Shown: positions 42,672 to 53,357, numbered from the stretch's first letter. The stretch is 64,000 nucleotides of DNA from Muscardinus avellanarius (GCA_963383645.1 OY726572.1:21420792-21484791); one strand, 5' to 3'. Notes: generated from the sequence alone by a model not told the origin. Translations and numbers: made by a program.

Positions 42672-43090
42672 GCAGGTCTGGGGATGGAACCCAGAGGCAT
42701 TTGACCTCTGAGCTACACCCCCTGCCCTGTTTTTTTTTATTATTATTCTTTATTTTTTGCAGAGAGCATCACTAAGTAGCTGAGGCTGGCCCTGTTTTTT
42801 TTTTTTTTTTTATTCTTTATTTTTTGCAGAGAGCATCATTAAGTAGCTGAGGCTGTCCACAAACCGTGATCCTCCAGCCTCAGCCTCCTGAATGCTGGGA
42901 TTACAAGCGTGAGCCACCACGCCCGGCTACCCAAGGGTATTTTACCTCTGAGATATACCCTCAGACCTATTTTATTCTTTTTTATTTGCAACAGGGTCTC
43001 ACTAAATTGCTGAGACTGGCTTCAAATCTGTAATCCTCCTGTCTCAGCTTCTCAAGTACTGGGATTACAAATGTGTGCCACCACACCTGG
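42446..43090 (-). mobile_element. B1 head, then a B1-ID SINE split by an S3 SINE with internal duplication
   Basis: 42446-42583 is a B1 head. The host ID begins at 42628, the S3 insert covers 42640-42928, and the host continues 42929-43090. Inside the insert about 66 bp is duplicated in tandem (about 42723-42859). Confidence 0.8.
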
Positions 43091-43097
43091 TTAATTT

Positions 43098-43099
<2 letters not shown>

Positions 43100-43128
<29 letters not shown>

Positions 43129-43376
43129 TACCAGGGATGGAACCCAGGGACATTCTACCTCCAAGCTACACCCCCAGCCCTATTTTTTATTCTTTATTTT
43201 GAAACAGGGTCTCACTGAGTTGCAAAGGGCCTCACTAAGTAGCTGAGGCTGTCTGCAAACTGTGATCCTCCTGTCTCAGCCTCCCGAATGTTGTTTCAAA
43301 ATAGGGATGGGGGTGTAGCTCGGAGATCGAATGCCCCTTGGTTCCATCCCCAGACCCTAAACAAACAAACAAACAA
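43100..43376 (-). mobile_element. Antisense SINE fused to a sense ID half
   Basis: (GT)n 43103-43129 and an antisense B1-ID body to 43292, joined directly at TGTTTCAAAATAG to a + strand S3 ID half (43293-43355) with an (AAAC)n tail. The B1 head ends are missing at the junction. Confidence 0.78.
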
Positions 43377-43639
43377 ACAGGATACAATCACACCTTCAGA
43401 CTGGCTGAAAATTCCTCCAAATCCAATTTGCATCCCTTGACTTCTTGGCGTGAGGGCAACAGCTAGTTATACTCATGCCACTTTTACACCAGCAGTGCCA
43501 ATGTCCACAGAGCAAAAAAGCAAATCGTATCTTACTATTATTCTATACAAATTTTCTATGGCTTCAGTGGCTCCTGATAGGGTTTCGGGGGCCCCCGAGG
43601 GCTTCAAAGACCACACTTTGAGAACCAAACCAAGAGATA

Positions 43640-43760
43640 TGCAAGAATGTTCACAGCAACATAATAACCCAAACTGGAGACAACCGAAGTCTATAAAAAC
43701 TAGTAGTATGTCTTCATAGAAACTCTATGCAGCAAAAAATAAAAAATAAAAACAAATAAA
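43640..43760 (+). mobile_element. Short L1 3' fragment, tentative
   Basis: ATGTTCACAGCAACATAATA, CCAAACTGGAGACAACCGAA and TATGCAGCAAAAAATAAA resemble the L1 3' region. Confidence 0.5.
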
Positions 43761-43837
43761 AATAACGACGACCACACACACTAACAGGGCAGTTATCTAT
43801 ATATACAAGTTGGTCAAAAGGAGGCAAGTGAGGTGAG

Positions 43838-44030
43838 GAGAGCTGGCGCGGTGGTGCGGCCTGCGATCCCAGCACTGGGGAGGCTGAGACGGGAGGATCC
43901 AGGTTCGTGGCCACCCTCAGCTACTTAGTGAGGGCCTTTGCAACTCAGTGAGACCCTGTTCCAAAATAAAGAATAAAGGGGTATATCTTAGAGGTAGAAT
44001 GCCTCTGTGTTCAATTCCCAGAACAAATAA
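43838..44030 (+). mobile_element. S3-like SINE
   Basis: Contains AGCTGGCGCGGTGGTGC and GCAACTCAGTGAGACC; the ID part is diverged. Confidence 0.83.
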
Positions 44031-44045
44031 ATTATATAAAAAACC

Positions 44046-44256
44046 AGCCAGGTATTGTGGCACATACTTGTAATCCTACTACTTGGGAGGCTGAGACAGA
44101 AGGATCATAGGTTTGTGGCCAGCCTTGGCTACTTAGTGAGACACTCTGGAACTTAGACTGTTTCAAAAGAAAAAGGAAAAAAAGGCCGGGGATGCAGCTT
44201 GAAGGTAGAATGCCCCTGGGTTCAATCCCCAGTAACACACAACATAACACACACAC

Positions 44257-44300
<44 letters not shown>

Positions 44301-44485
44301 TTTTTTTATGGTACTGGGGTTCCTGGAAACCCTTCTCCCTCCGGGCTACACTCCCAGACCTATTTTCTATGTTTATTTGGAAACAGGGTCTCTTAAGCCA
44401 GCGTGGCTGACTTCGAACCTGCACGATCCTCCTGTCTCCGCCTCCCAAGCACGGGGATTACAAGTGTGTGCCACCACGCCCGGCA
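44046..44485 (+). mobile_element. B1-ID SINE (+), (AAT)n, then S2 SINE (-), tail to tail
   Basis: + copy 44046-44240; AAT repeat 44257-44297; - strand S2 copy 44300-44485. The two 3' tails meet at the AAT repeat. Confidence 0.85.
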
Positions 44486-44513
44486 TATAATAATGTTTAA
44501 AAATAAAGAATTA

Positions 44514-44713
44514 AAGCCAGGCATGGTGACACACACCTGTAATCCCAGCATTTGGGAGCCTGAGACAGGAGGCTTTGCAGTTCGCAGACAGCCTCAGTTA
44601 CTTAGTGAGGCCCTTTGCAACTCAGTGAGACCCCGTTTCAAAATAAAGAATAAAAAATAGGGCTGAGGGTGTAGCTCGAAGGTAGAATACCCTGGGTTCC
44701 ATCCCCAGTACTG

Positions 44714-44744
<31 letters not shown>

Positions 44745-44872
44745 GAAGAAGAAGAAGAAGAAGGAGGAGGAGGAGGAGGAGGAGGAGGAGGAGGAGGAGG
44801 AGGAGGAGGAGGAGGAGGAGGAGGAGGGGGAAGAAGAGGAGGAGGAAAGGAAGGAAGGAAGGAAGGAAGGAG
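44514..44872 (+). mobile_element. S3 SINE with a 158-nt pure purine tail
   Basis: Body 44514-44714. 44715-44872 has no pyrimidine: AAG repeats, GGA repeats, then GGAA repeats. Confidence 0.9.
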
Positions 44873-44881
44873 TTAAAACAG

Positions 44882-45230
44882 AGCTGGGCCTGTTGGTGCA
44901 CACTTGTATTCCCAGAATTTGGGTGGCTGAGACAGGAAGATCCTGGTTCGCAGCCAGCCTCAGCTACTACTTAGTGAGGCCCTCTGCAACTCAGTGAGAC
45001 CCTGTTTCAAAATAAAGAATAAGCCGGGCATGGTGGTACACACTTGTAATCCCAGTGCTTGGAAGACTGAGACAGGAAGATCACACAGATTCAAAAACAG
45101 CCTCAGCTACTTAGTGAGGCGCTCAGCAACTTAGTGAGACCCTGTTTCCAAATAAAAAATATAAAATAAGTCTGGGAGTATAGCCTGGAGGTAGAAAAGC
45201 CCCTGGGTTCCACACCCAGTATCACCAAAA

Positions 45231-45277
<47 letters not shown>

Positions 45278-45347
45278 AAATAAAAAAATAGGGCTGGGGG
45301 TGTAGCTTGGAGGTAGAATGTCCCTGGGTTTCATCCCAATACAGAAA

Positions 45348-45412
<65 letters not shown>

Positions 45413-45430
45413 AAAGAAAGGAGGGAAAGA
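44882..45430 (+). mobile_element. S3 SINE split by an S1 SINE, (GAAA)n tail
   Basis: Host head 44882-45020, S1 insert 45022-45287 with an AAAT tail, host ID part 45290-45342, GAAA repeats to 45430. Confidence 0.86.
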
Positions 45431-45464
45431 GAGAAAAGAAAAAAAAATAAAAATAGAAAAGCAA

Positions 45465-45660
45465 GTGACTTGGACTGATGGACATGCCTGTAATCCTACT
45501 GCTTGGAATGCTGAGGCAGGAGGATTGCAGGTTCAAGGACAAGTACTGAGACTCTCATCAACCTAGTGAGACTCTGTTTCAAAATAAAAGTAAAATAGGG
45601 CTGAGGGTGTAGCTTGGAGGGAGGATTTCCCTGGGTTCAATCCCTAGTGCTACACACACA
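45465..45660 (+). mobile_element. Old B1-ID SINE
   Basis: Contains GGACATGCCTGTAATCC and GCTGAGGGTGTAGCTTGGAG. Part of the B1 head is missing. Confidence 0.8.
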
Positions 45661-46198
45661 AGAAAATTCCACACAGAAAAAATTAAACTCTAGTGTTTAT
45701 GGCCCTATACAAAAGTGGTAAAGCCATTAAAAAAAAAAAACCAAGGAAATGATTAACATCAAAGTTAGAATAATGCTCGTGCTGGGAGAAAGGTGGATGA
45801 TGTGATCAGGGAGGGGCTTTGAAAGTACCTGCAATGTTCTCATCATATCTGGGTGGGGATGTCTTACAGGCTAATGGGAAGCTTTGCAACCATTTTAGAT
45901 GCCCTATGTGTATCTCGGCAGATGACTTTTAAAAAAATCTACCAATATTATGATGGTATTCACATAGCTCTCATTTTCAATATGTTATTAAGAAGGAAAA
46001 AGAAGGTACAGAAAACTGTACAAGGTGCCACCATGTATAGTAAAAATGATTAAAAAATAATCAGCAGCACTTGTTTGTATATGGACGAATTCTCTGTGAA
46101 GGGGAATAGAAGAAATCAACAACGATGAACACTGTATGACGAACATCTGTGAGGGGCTGGATGGCAGGCTGGTGGGGGTCGGGGGAGCCTTACTGCTA
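45661..46198. other. Unique sequence, nothing recognised
   Basis: An A-run at 45729-45740 and short ORFs only. Confidence 0.5.
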
Positions 46199-46302
46199 CA
46201 CGTGTGTGTGTGGGGGGGGGTACTGGGAATTGAACACAACACAGGAGTGTTCTACCTCTGAGCTACATCCCCAGTCCTATCTATCTATCATCTATCTATT
46301 TT
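46199..46302 (-). mobile_element. ID half of a SINE with (CTAT)n
   Basis: G-rich start and the complement of an ID part (TACTGGGAATTGAACACAAC), ending in CTAT repeats beside the 3' end of the L1-like element. Confidence 0.75.
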
Positions 46303-46639
46303 TTTTCTTTTTTCTTTTTTATTGGTGTACTGTATTCATACATCATAGTGGGATAAAAAAAAAAACTTGTAGACATACATGCACACATTGCCCAGTTAGC
46401 CCCTACCCGATTCCCACCCCGTTCCCTCCCCATCCCTCCTTCCCATGCTTGGATTAGTGGTTGACATCTAGTATTATCGTAATTTATCCAAAATTAAAAA
46501 TGATAATCTCACATAACAGTTTCATTTGTCTGATACCAAGCTTTTGATGACTTAAAGATAACATTTCAATATATCTTTTTGCTTTCTTTCTTACCAGAGA
46601 ATATTTTTTTAGGTGAAACTATTATATATTTATTTATTT

Positions 46640-47190
46640 GTTTTTCAGAAAAAATCTATCCTAATATGGAATATGGACTCTAGATACCCAAAACGATCTC
46701 GAAAAAGAACAAAGCTAGAAGATGTATATTTTCTGATTTCAAACCATATAAAACTACAATAATTGAAACAGTGTAGTACTGTTCTAAAGGCAGATATATA
46801 AACCATTGGAGTTAAATAAAAGCCTAGAGATAAATTCTTCCCTATATTGTCAAGTTATTTTTGACAAGGTTTCCATGAACATTTGGTGGTGGAAATAATA
46901 ATCTTTTAACTAAATATTGTTGAAAAATAATAATTACATAAAAAAGAATAAAACTGGACCCTTACCTAACCCCATGTACAAATATTAACTCAAAATAGAT
47001 AAAAGACCTAAATATAAATCTTAAGACTATAAACTTTTAGAAGAAAATCTGGGTCATAAAACCTCACAACATTAAAATTGGCAATGATTTCTTGGATATG
47101 ATTTCAATGGCACAGGCAACAGAAGGGTATACAAACTCCCTAAAAAATAAAAAAAAATATTGTATATCCAAATACAAACTCCCTAAAAAA
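46640..47190 (+). mobile_element. Inverted L1 ORF2 fragment inside copy 2
   Basis: The + strand reads as the 3' part of L1 ORF2 (AAAGAACAAAGCTAGAAG, TTTTTGACAAGGTTTCC, AAAAGACCTAAATATAAATC), opposite to ORF1. Same segment and orientation as in copy 1. Confidence 0.75.
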
Positions 47191-47399
47191 TAAAAAAAAT
47201 ATTGTATATCCAAAGACAATGTAAACAGAGTTAAAAGTTACTGATAGAATGGGATAAAATATTTCCAAATGCTATATCTGAAGGTATATTAATATTCCAA
47301 ATAGAAATCCTAAAAATTAGCAACAATAAAAGCAAATGATACAATTTAGAGATAGGTAAAAGACTAACATAAATAATGAATCTCCACAGATAACCAATC

Positions 47400-48609
47400 T
47401 TAGTTGTCTGTTGGATGGAAAATCTTGTTTCTCTGGTTCTGGTGTGTGTTACCTATTTCTTCTTTGTAATTAATCTCTTTGAGTATTTTCTCTAGCGCTG
47501 TTTTTGAAGACATAAATTCCTTCAGTTTCTGTTTGTCATGGAAGCTTCTTATTTCCCCATCTAATTTGATAGAAAGTTTTGCTGGGTAGGAAATTTTTGG
47601 CCGGAAGTTGTTTTCTTTCAGAGTTTGGAATATGTTACTCCAAGCCCTTCTGGCTCTCATGACTTGGTTTGGGAAGTCTGGAGTGATTATAATTGGTTTG
47701 CCTCTGAATGTCACTTGGCCCTTTGTTTTTGTTGCCTTTAAGATTCTCTGCTTGAGCCGGGCATGGTGGCACATGCTTGTAATCCCCGCGCTTGGGAGGC
47801 AGAGACAGGGGAATCGTGCAGGTTCGAAGCCAGCCTCGCTGGCTTAAGAGACCCTGTTTCAAAAATATAAAAATAGGTCTGGGAGTGTAGCCCAGAGGTA
47901 GAAGGGCTTCCAGGAACCCCAGTACCACCAAAATATAAAAATAAAATAAATAAAATTGGGTTTAAGGTGTAGCTCAGAGATACAGTGGTCCTGTATTCAA
48001 GCCCAAGTACCACCAAAAAAAAAAAAAAAAAAAAGATTCTCTGCTTGGCTTCCACATTGGTCATTTTGACAATTATGTGGCGTGGGGATCCTCTTCTCTG
48101 ATCCTGTTTAAAGGGAGTTCTGTAAGTTTCCTGGACCTGTGTATCAACCTCTTGCTCTATGTTTGGAAAATTTTCTGCTATTACTTCCTTGAAGAGATTG
48201 TTGATCCCTTTGGTTTCACCTTCTTTTCCCTCCTCTATTCCAATTATTCTTAGGTTAGCTCTCTTAAAATGGGCCCATATTCCTTCAGTGTCAGATTCCT
48301 GCTGTCGGATTTTTTTTTCTAAATTAGAAACTATCCGTTCATTTTTGGAGTGCTCATTTTCTAAGAGCGAGATTCTATTCTCCATGTGGTCTAATCAGTT
48401 GTTTGTACTTTGAATTAAGGGCTTTACTTCATTAATTGCATCCTTTATCTCTTTTTGGCTCTTTCTGAATTCTTTTTGAAACACCTCTATTATTTCTACA
48501 GTTATTTTCCTGTTTGGTCTTCTAGAAATCTCTGAATTTCTGTTTTATCGGGTTCTGATGTTATGGGGTTGTGGGCATTCATTGCTCTATTGTTGTTCCT
48601 CTTTCCCAT
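47400..48609 (-). pseudogene. L1 ORF1 of the HAL1-like element, disrupted
   Basis: Starts MGKRNNNRAMNAHNPITSEP at 48609 and ends NKIFHPTDN with a TAA at 47400-47402, about 305 codons without the SINE. The order is a charged N-terminus, a coiled coil (for example RISLLENEHSKNERIVSNLE), an RRM-like part (ANLRIIGIEEGKEGE) and the C-terminal domain (ARRAWSNIFQTLKENNF). Breaks: a one-base frameshift near 48510-48520, an in-frame TGA just before 48385, and a SINE insertion at 47755-48036. Not functional. Confidence 0.85.
47755..48036 (+). mobile_element. S2 SINE with an extra ID unit, inside ORF1
   Basis: Body 47755-47930, a second ID-like unit about 47957-48013, then a poly(A) tail. Target duplication AAGATTCTCTGCTTG lies in the L1-like ORF1. 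Confidence 0.9.
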
Positions 48610-48929
48610 GATTTTGGAAGTTTGTGCCTTCTCTGGGTTCTTCCCTTGGGTCACTACGACTTCACTTAAGGTGCTCTGGATCTCGAGTCTATGGTATCTC
48701 GGTCCCCACTACTCCTTTACTGTGTTGTACCGCAGAGTCTCAGACCCTGGGAGTCAATTGAGGCTGCTTTAGACCATGGTGGGTGCCAGGTTGGGCATTC
48801 TCCTATGGTGTGATATCTCTGCCACCGCCACTCCCACACTGGGTCAAGTCCCTGGGAATGCAGTACTGGGATTTCTCCTCTAGGGGCCGCAATTTGACTC
48901 ACTGTTGTTGAGTGCGCTGATGGAGCTGT

Positions 48930-49400
48930 AGTGGACTCGGTGAATTCGCTGCTGCCGCCGCCAGTGACAATATGGTGCCACTGCCACGCCCTCGGCTGTG
49001 AGGCTGGCGTATTTCTTCTCTAGTTTTGAGCTCCGCTCTGAGTCCCTGCAGGGTGTGCTGAGCCCAGCCCCTGGGAGCTTTAGATGCTCCCCGTGCCAAA
49101 AAATCTGCTGAATTCCACCTGGCTGTTCCGCAGCAGCTCACCTTGGCTCGCTGTCTGCCGCTCCTCTCTGGAGCGTGGTGGGCTGTTGAGTGCTTTGGTC
49201 TGGTGCCGTCCGGTTGAACTCGCCACTGCCGCTGGCAGTAAGGTGCTGCTGCCGTGCCCTCGGGCGTGAGGCCGGCGTACCTCCTCTGTGGCTCTGAGCT
49301 CCGTTCTGAGTCCTCCTCCTCTCTGGGGCCTGGTGCTGCAAGGGAAGATGGCGCCCGCGCCATTCTGCGCCACGGCTCCGGCCGCAGCACTGCGGTCTGG
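48930..49400 (-). promoter_or_regulatory. 5' UTR of the HAL1-like element with tandem units
   Basis: Two related GC-rich segments start at about 48942 and 49216 (period about 274 bp); each runs from GAATTCGCTG / GAACTCGCC to GAGCTCCGCTCTGAG / GAGCTCCGTTCTGAG. GCCATCTT on the gene strand near 49350 fits a YY1 site, as in L1 promoters. Promoter activity is inferred from L1 biology. Confidence 0.6.
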
Positions 49401-49585
49401 TTTTTTTCTGGTGTCTTGTTTTTCCAGCCCTCTTTTTCTCTGTCCCTTGTAATTACACTTTTTGTTTCTCTGCTGCTGGTGTTTTCTGGCTATGAAAGGC
49501 GCTGATTTTGTGCTAATAGAGATTGGTTGTTAGCGGGGCTCGTAAGTCCCGCTTTTCTCCATCGCATCTTCCAGGAAGTCCCCCC

Positions 49586-50103
49586 TATTTATTTATTTAT
49601 TTATTTTTGTTGTACTAGGGATGAAACCCAGGGGGCCTTCTACCTTTGGAATACACCCTCAGATCTGTATGTATGTGTATATGGTTTTTTTTGTTTTTGT
49701 TTTTGTTTTGCGGGTCTGGGGATGGAACCCAGGGGCATTAGACCTCTGAGCTACACCCCCTGCCCTATATTTTTTATTCTTTTTTTAATTTTGAAACAGA
49801 GTCTCACTAAGTTGCAGAGGGCCTCACTAAGTAGTTGAGGCTGTCCTTGAACCACGAGCATCCTTTTTCAGCCTCCCAAATGCTGGGATTACAAGCGTGC
49901 ACCACCACACCTGGCTATTTTTATATTTTATTTGGAGATAGGGTCTTTTACTTATTTTATTTATTAAACAGGGTCTATTTATTTTATTTGGAAACAATTT
50001 CTGAGAGCTTCACTAAGCTGCCGAGGCTGGCTTTGAACCTGAGATCCTCCTTTCTCAGCCTCCCAAGTACTGGGGTTACAAGTGTGTGCCATCATGCCCA
50101 GCT
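49586..50103 (-). mobile_element. B1-ID SINE split by an S3 SINE
   Basis: Host ID part 49600-49667 (after TTTA repeats), S3 insert 49688-49915, host head 49916-50103 with a small internal duplication of a TTTATTT segment. Confidence 0.84.
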
Positions 50104-50339
50104 CGGCACCCCATTTTTTAATTCTTTATTTTGAAACAGATTCATTCTCCTTTGAATGTGTATGTCTTGCTTCTTAACCAAATCTCTGTGCCTTTCCTGC
50201 CAGGTGCTGAAATTCTTTTCTGTCATGCATGTCAAGAACACACCTGTGCCCAGTCATGTTCCCTTCTCTCTCTGGGAGCTCCTGGGATCATCTTCTGGAG
50301 CTATCTCTTCTCCCATGATAGAACTACAGCATTAGGCAA

Positions 50340-50343
<4 letters not shown>

Positions 50344-50386
<43 letters not shown>

Positions 50387-50460
50387 ATGCTAGGGATCAA
50401 TCCCAGGGCCTCGTGAACACTAGGCAAGTCTTCTACTCACCGAATGACACCCTCAGCCAA
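50344..50460 (-). mobile_element. Single ID element with (TG)n
   Basis: TG repeat 50344-50383, then the complement of an ID (ATCAATCCCAGGGCCTCGTG). Confidence 0.8.
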
Positions 50461-50559
50461 CATGGCAGTTTTCTTTTCTCTTTTCACTTTTGGTACTAGA
50501 ATGGGTGGGTTTATTTTTTGCCAAATCAGAAACACATAACTTTTATGGCTCAATATTAC

Positions 50560-50739
50560 TTTTTTTTCGGTATTGGGGATGGAATCTGGAGGCATTCTAT
50601 CTCTGAGCTACACCCCCCAGCCCCATTTTTTATTCTTTATTTTGAAACAGGGTCTCACTGAGTTGCAAAGGGCCTTAGTAGCCGGGACAATCAGTAAAAT
50701 TTAGATGGGATTACAAGCGTGCACCACCACGCCCAGCTC
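50560..50739 (-). mobile_element. S3 SINE whose B1 head is replaced by a templated insertion
   Basis: Target duplication CTCAATATTACTTTTT on both sides. Between GCCTTAGTAGC and GGGATTACAAGC about 60 bases of B1 head are missing and replaced by a 26-nt foreign piece (50684-50709) that is an inverted copy of 51597-51622. Confidence 0.9.
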
Positions 50740-50771
50740 AATATTACTTTTTAAATTTTTATTTATTATTT

Positions 50772-51187
50772 TGTGGTATTGGGATTGAACATAAAGCATT
50801 CTACCAATTCTATTTTATTTTATATTTTGAAACAGGGTCTCACTAAGTTGCTGAGGGCCGTGCTAAGTTGCTAAGGCTGGTCTTGAACTCACGATCCTCC
50901 TGTCTCCGTCTCCCAAGTACTTGGATTACAAGCATGCACCACCATGCCTGGCTTCACCAGGATATATTTTTTTTCTTTTCTCTTTTTCCTTCCTTCCTTC
51001 CTTCTTCTTGTGGTACTGGGTTCAAAGCCAGGGGCATTCTACCTCTGAGGTATAGTTCCAGCCTTTTTAAATTTTTTGTTTAGAAACAGGGTCTCACTAG
51101 GTTGCTGAGGCTGGCTTTGAGCCCACAATCCTCCTGTCTCAGCTTCCCAAGTGCTGGAATTACAGGTGTCCATCACCTTGCCCGGCT
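50772..51187 (-). mobile_element. Two antisense B1-ID SINEs
   Basis: 50772-50953 and 51008-51187, separated by a pyrimidine tract that belongs to the tail of the second. Confidence 0.84.
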
Positions 51188-51216
51188 ACTGCGGCACTTA
51201 TCAAACACTGGGTTCT

Positions 51217-51425
51217 GCCAGGCCTGGTGGCACACACTTGGAATCCCAGCATTGGGAAGGCTGAAAAAGGACGCTCGCGGTTTGAGGATAGCCTCAGCTA
51301 CTTAGTGAGGCCCTTTGCAACTTAGTGAGACCCTGTTCCAAAATAAAGAATAAAAAATAGGGCTGAGAGTGTAGCCCGGAGGTAGAATACCCCAGGGTTC
51401 CATCCCCAGTACCGCGCGAGAAAAA
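51217..51425 (+). mobile_element. S3 SINE
   Basis: Target duplication AAACACTGGGTT. Forms an inverted pair with the antisense SINE at 51008-51187. Confidence 0.88.
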
Positions 51426-51699
51426 ACAAAAACAAAAACAAAACAAAAAAACACTGGGTTGCAACACATCTGTAGGTAATGCATGAAATGACTTTTAGTG
51501 TATATTTCCTATCAACAGAGAACATTATCCTACATGACCACAACAGAACCATCAAAATCACCAGATTAATATTACTTCCACCTAATTCTCAGATCCCATC
51601 TAAATTATACTGATTGTCCCAATAATGTCCTTTATAGCAAAAAAAAAAAAAAAAAAAAAAAACCACCACCATTCAGGACCATGCGTGGTCCTGTCTTTT

Positions 51700-53150
51700 T
51701 TGCCTCCTTCGCTCTAAACGATTCCCAATCACTCATTGACTCTCATGACCTTTGTGCTCTTCATGATTACGAGGCGACTATCATGTAGACTGTCTCAGTT
51801 TGGTTTTGCCAGGTGTCTCTTCCGGTCAGGTTCAGGTTACAAACCTTTGAAGAGCCTATGACAGAGGAGATTCTGTGCTCTTCTCATTTCGTCTTATCAG
51901 ATGGTGCACAGCTTTCTTTTGTCCCTCTACTAAAGATATTCATTCTGACTTCTTAAGATGTTATCTGCCGGCCTTCTTCACTGCAGAGCCATCCCCCCTT
52001 GTACCTGATAAGTATTCTGGACAGAGGAAGATTTTTCAAACTATGTAAATTGATCGCTCCTCCTCTAACTTCTGGTCTATTCGCTTATTATTAGCAATAG
52101 GAACTCATGATTTCCATTTTCATTCAATGGTTTCATTCAATACCATCATTCTGATGCTCAGATTATCTCAGATTTGGCCAGCTGACTTCTGTGTCCTTTG
52201 AGGACATAAGATCTTATCAATCTTTGAGAAGTACTTTGCTTTCTTGCACAAGATGTTCCAGGAACTTCTTGCACTTTGGACCCAACCCTAAAAATCATCT
52301 ATTTCTCCCAGAAGCCCCGTGCTTCTTCAGAAGACAATGGTGTTTAGAAGCCAGGATCTGGGACAACGTACTAATTGTTTTGGGGGTGCTACTGCTCCCA
52401 GGCCTTCCGGACAGAGCTACTTTTATCCCTATTTATTTCCGTATCTACAGAGCTATGCTGGAAATCATGAATTCATGGCAGTCTTTCCTATTCCAGTTCA
52501 CCACCGCAGAGTGAATTCATGCTTTCTCCTTTCCCATGCATGTAACACCTCTGATAGTAAAAACATGGCTTGTGTTATCTTTAATGTCTTTATTTGATTC
52601 ATCTCCCTGAAGCCAAAGCTCTGTCAGTCTCTTGCACAGATGCCCTACTCAGGCCCTGACAGTGTGCCCTGGCCTGGCTACTGTGCGGGCATCCTCGGCC
52701 CCTGTCCTGGGCCCTGATGCTCCCTCCCGGCTCCTGCATGGTGCCAGCCTCCTCCCTCTGCTTGGGCTCCCACCTACTGACAGCTCCTCATCCCATAGAG
52801 ATGTCCCTCTAACTGCACTCACACGTATAGATGCTTTCTGCATTGTTTGGGTTGTGATTCTCCATGTGTGACACACGGACACGTGTGTTCAAGCTCTGAC
52901 AAACCATGCTGAGGGCTCCCTTCTTGCTCCACCCTGACAGCCCCACACCAGGATTCTTCCTGTGCGGATGCCCTTCCCACTTAGCTCATGCTCCAGCACA
53001 CCCAACCAGGCTCCCAGCCCACGTGGACACGCCTCATCCGACGTGAGTGCCAATGCTCACAGCAGGCTCCTCCGTGCAGATGCCTCCTCCCCTGCTTAGG
53101 CTGTGACCTCCCAACTGGACTACTCCCATGCATGCACACCCTCCTCATGC
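51700..53150 (-). mobile_element. Ancient L1M-family 3' UTR region
   Basis: The + strand shows GCACAAGATGTTCCAGGAAC, TTCTTGCACTTTGGACCC, AATCATCTATTTCTCCCAGA, GGTGTTTAGAAGCCAGGATC and then the GC-rich GATGCCTCCTC-type units: the complement of old L1M 3' UTRs. The left edge is approximate. Confidence 0.65.
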
Positions 53151-53159
53151 ACTTACTTA

Positions 53160-53357
53160 ACTTCTGTACACTAAGGATTGAACTCAGGGGCATTCTTCCT
53201 CTAAGCTACACCCCCAGCCCTATTTTTTATTCTTTATCTGGAAACAGGGTCTAAGTTGCAGAGGGCCTATGTAGCTGAGACTGGCCTCAAACCTGTGACC
53301 CTGCACTCCCAGCCTCCCACATACTGGGATTATAAGCATGAACCCCCACACCAAACA
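53160..53357 (-). mobile_element. B1-ID SINE, old
   Basis: Complement of the ID part (TAAGGATTGAACTCAGGGGC), linker and B1 head. Confidence 0.83.

Larger units (their letters stand above)
46303..49585 (-). mobile_element. ORF1-only L1-derived (HAL1-like) element, copy 2, full length
   Basis: Read on the - strand: a G-rich 5' end (near 49585), a GC-rich 5' UTR with two repeat units about 274 bp apart (48.9-49.4 kb), ORF1 (48609 down to 47400) with a nested SINE, an AT-rich spacer, an inverted L1 ORF2 fragment (about 46640-47190), a G-rich 3' UTR purine tract and an A-rich tail near 46303-46325. There is no sense ORF2. All 3' junctions match copy 1 at 1-1275. Confidence 0.82.

Noticed and set aside
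45853..46053. 66-codon + strand ORF in unique DNA
   Set aside because: Short, AT-rich, no family signature, no splice or promoter context.
48899..49390. 163-codon - strand ORF
   Set aside because: Lies in the GC-rich 5' UTR of the L1-derived element; the repeat units explain it and it has no protein family signature.
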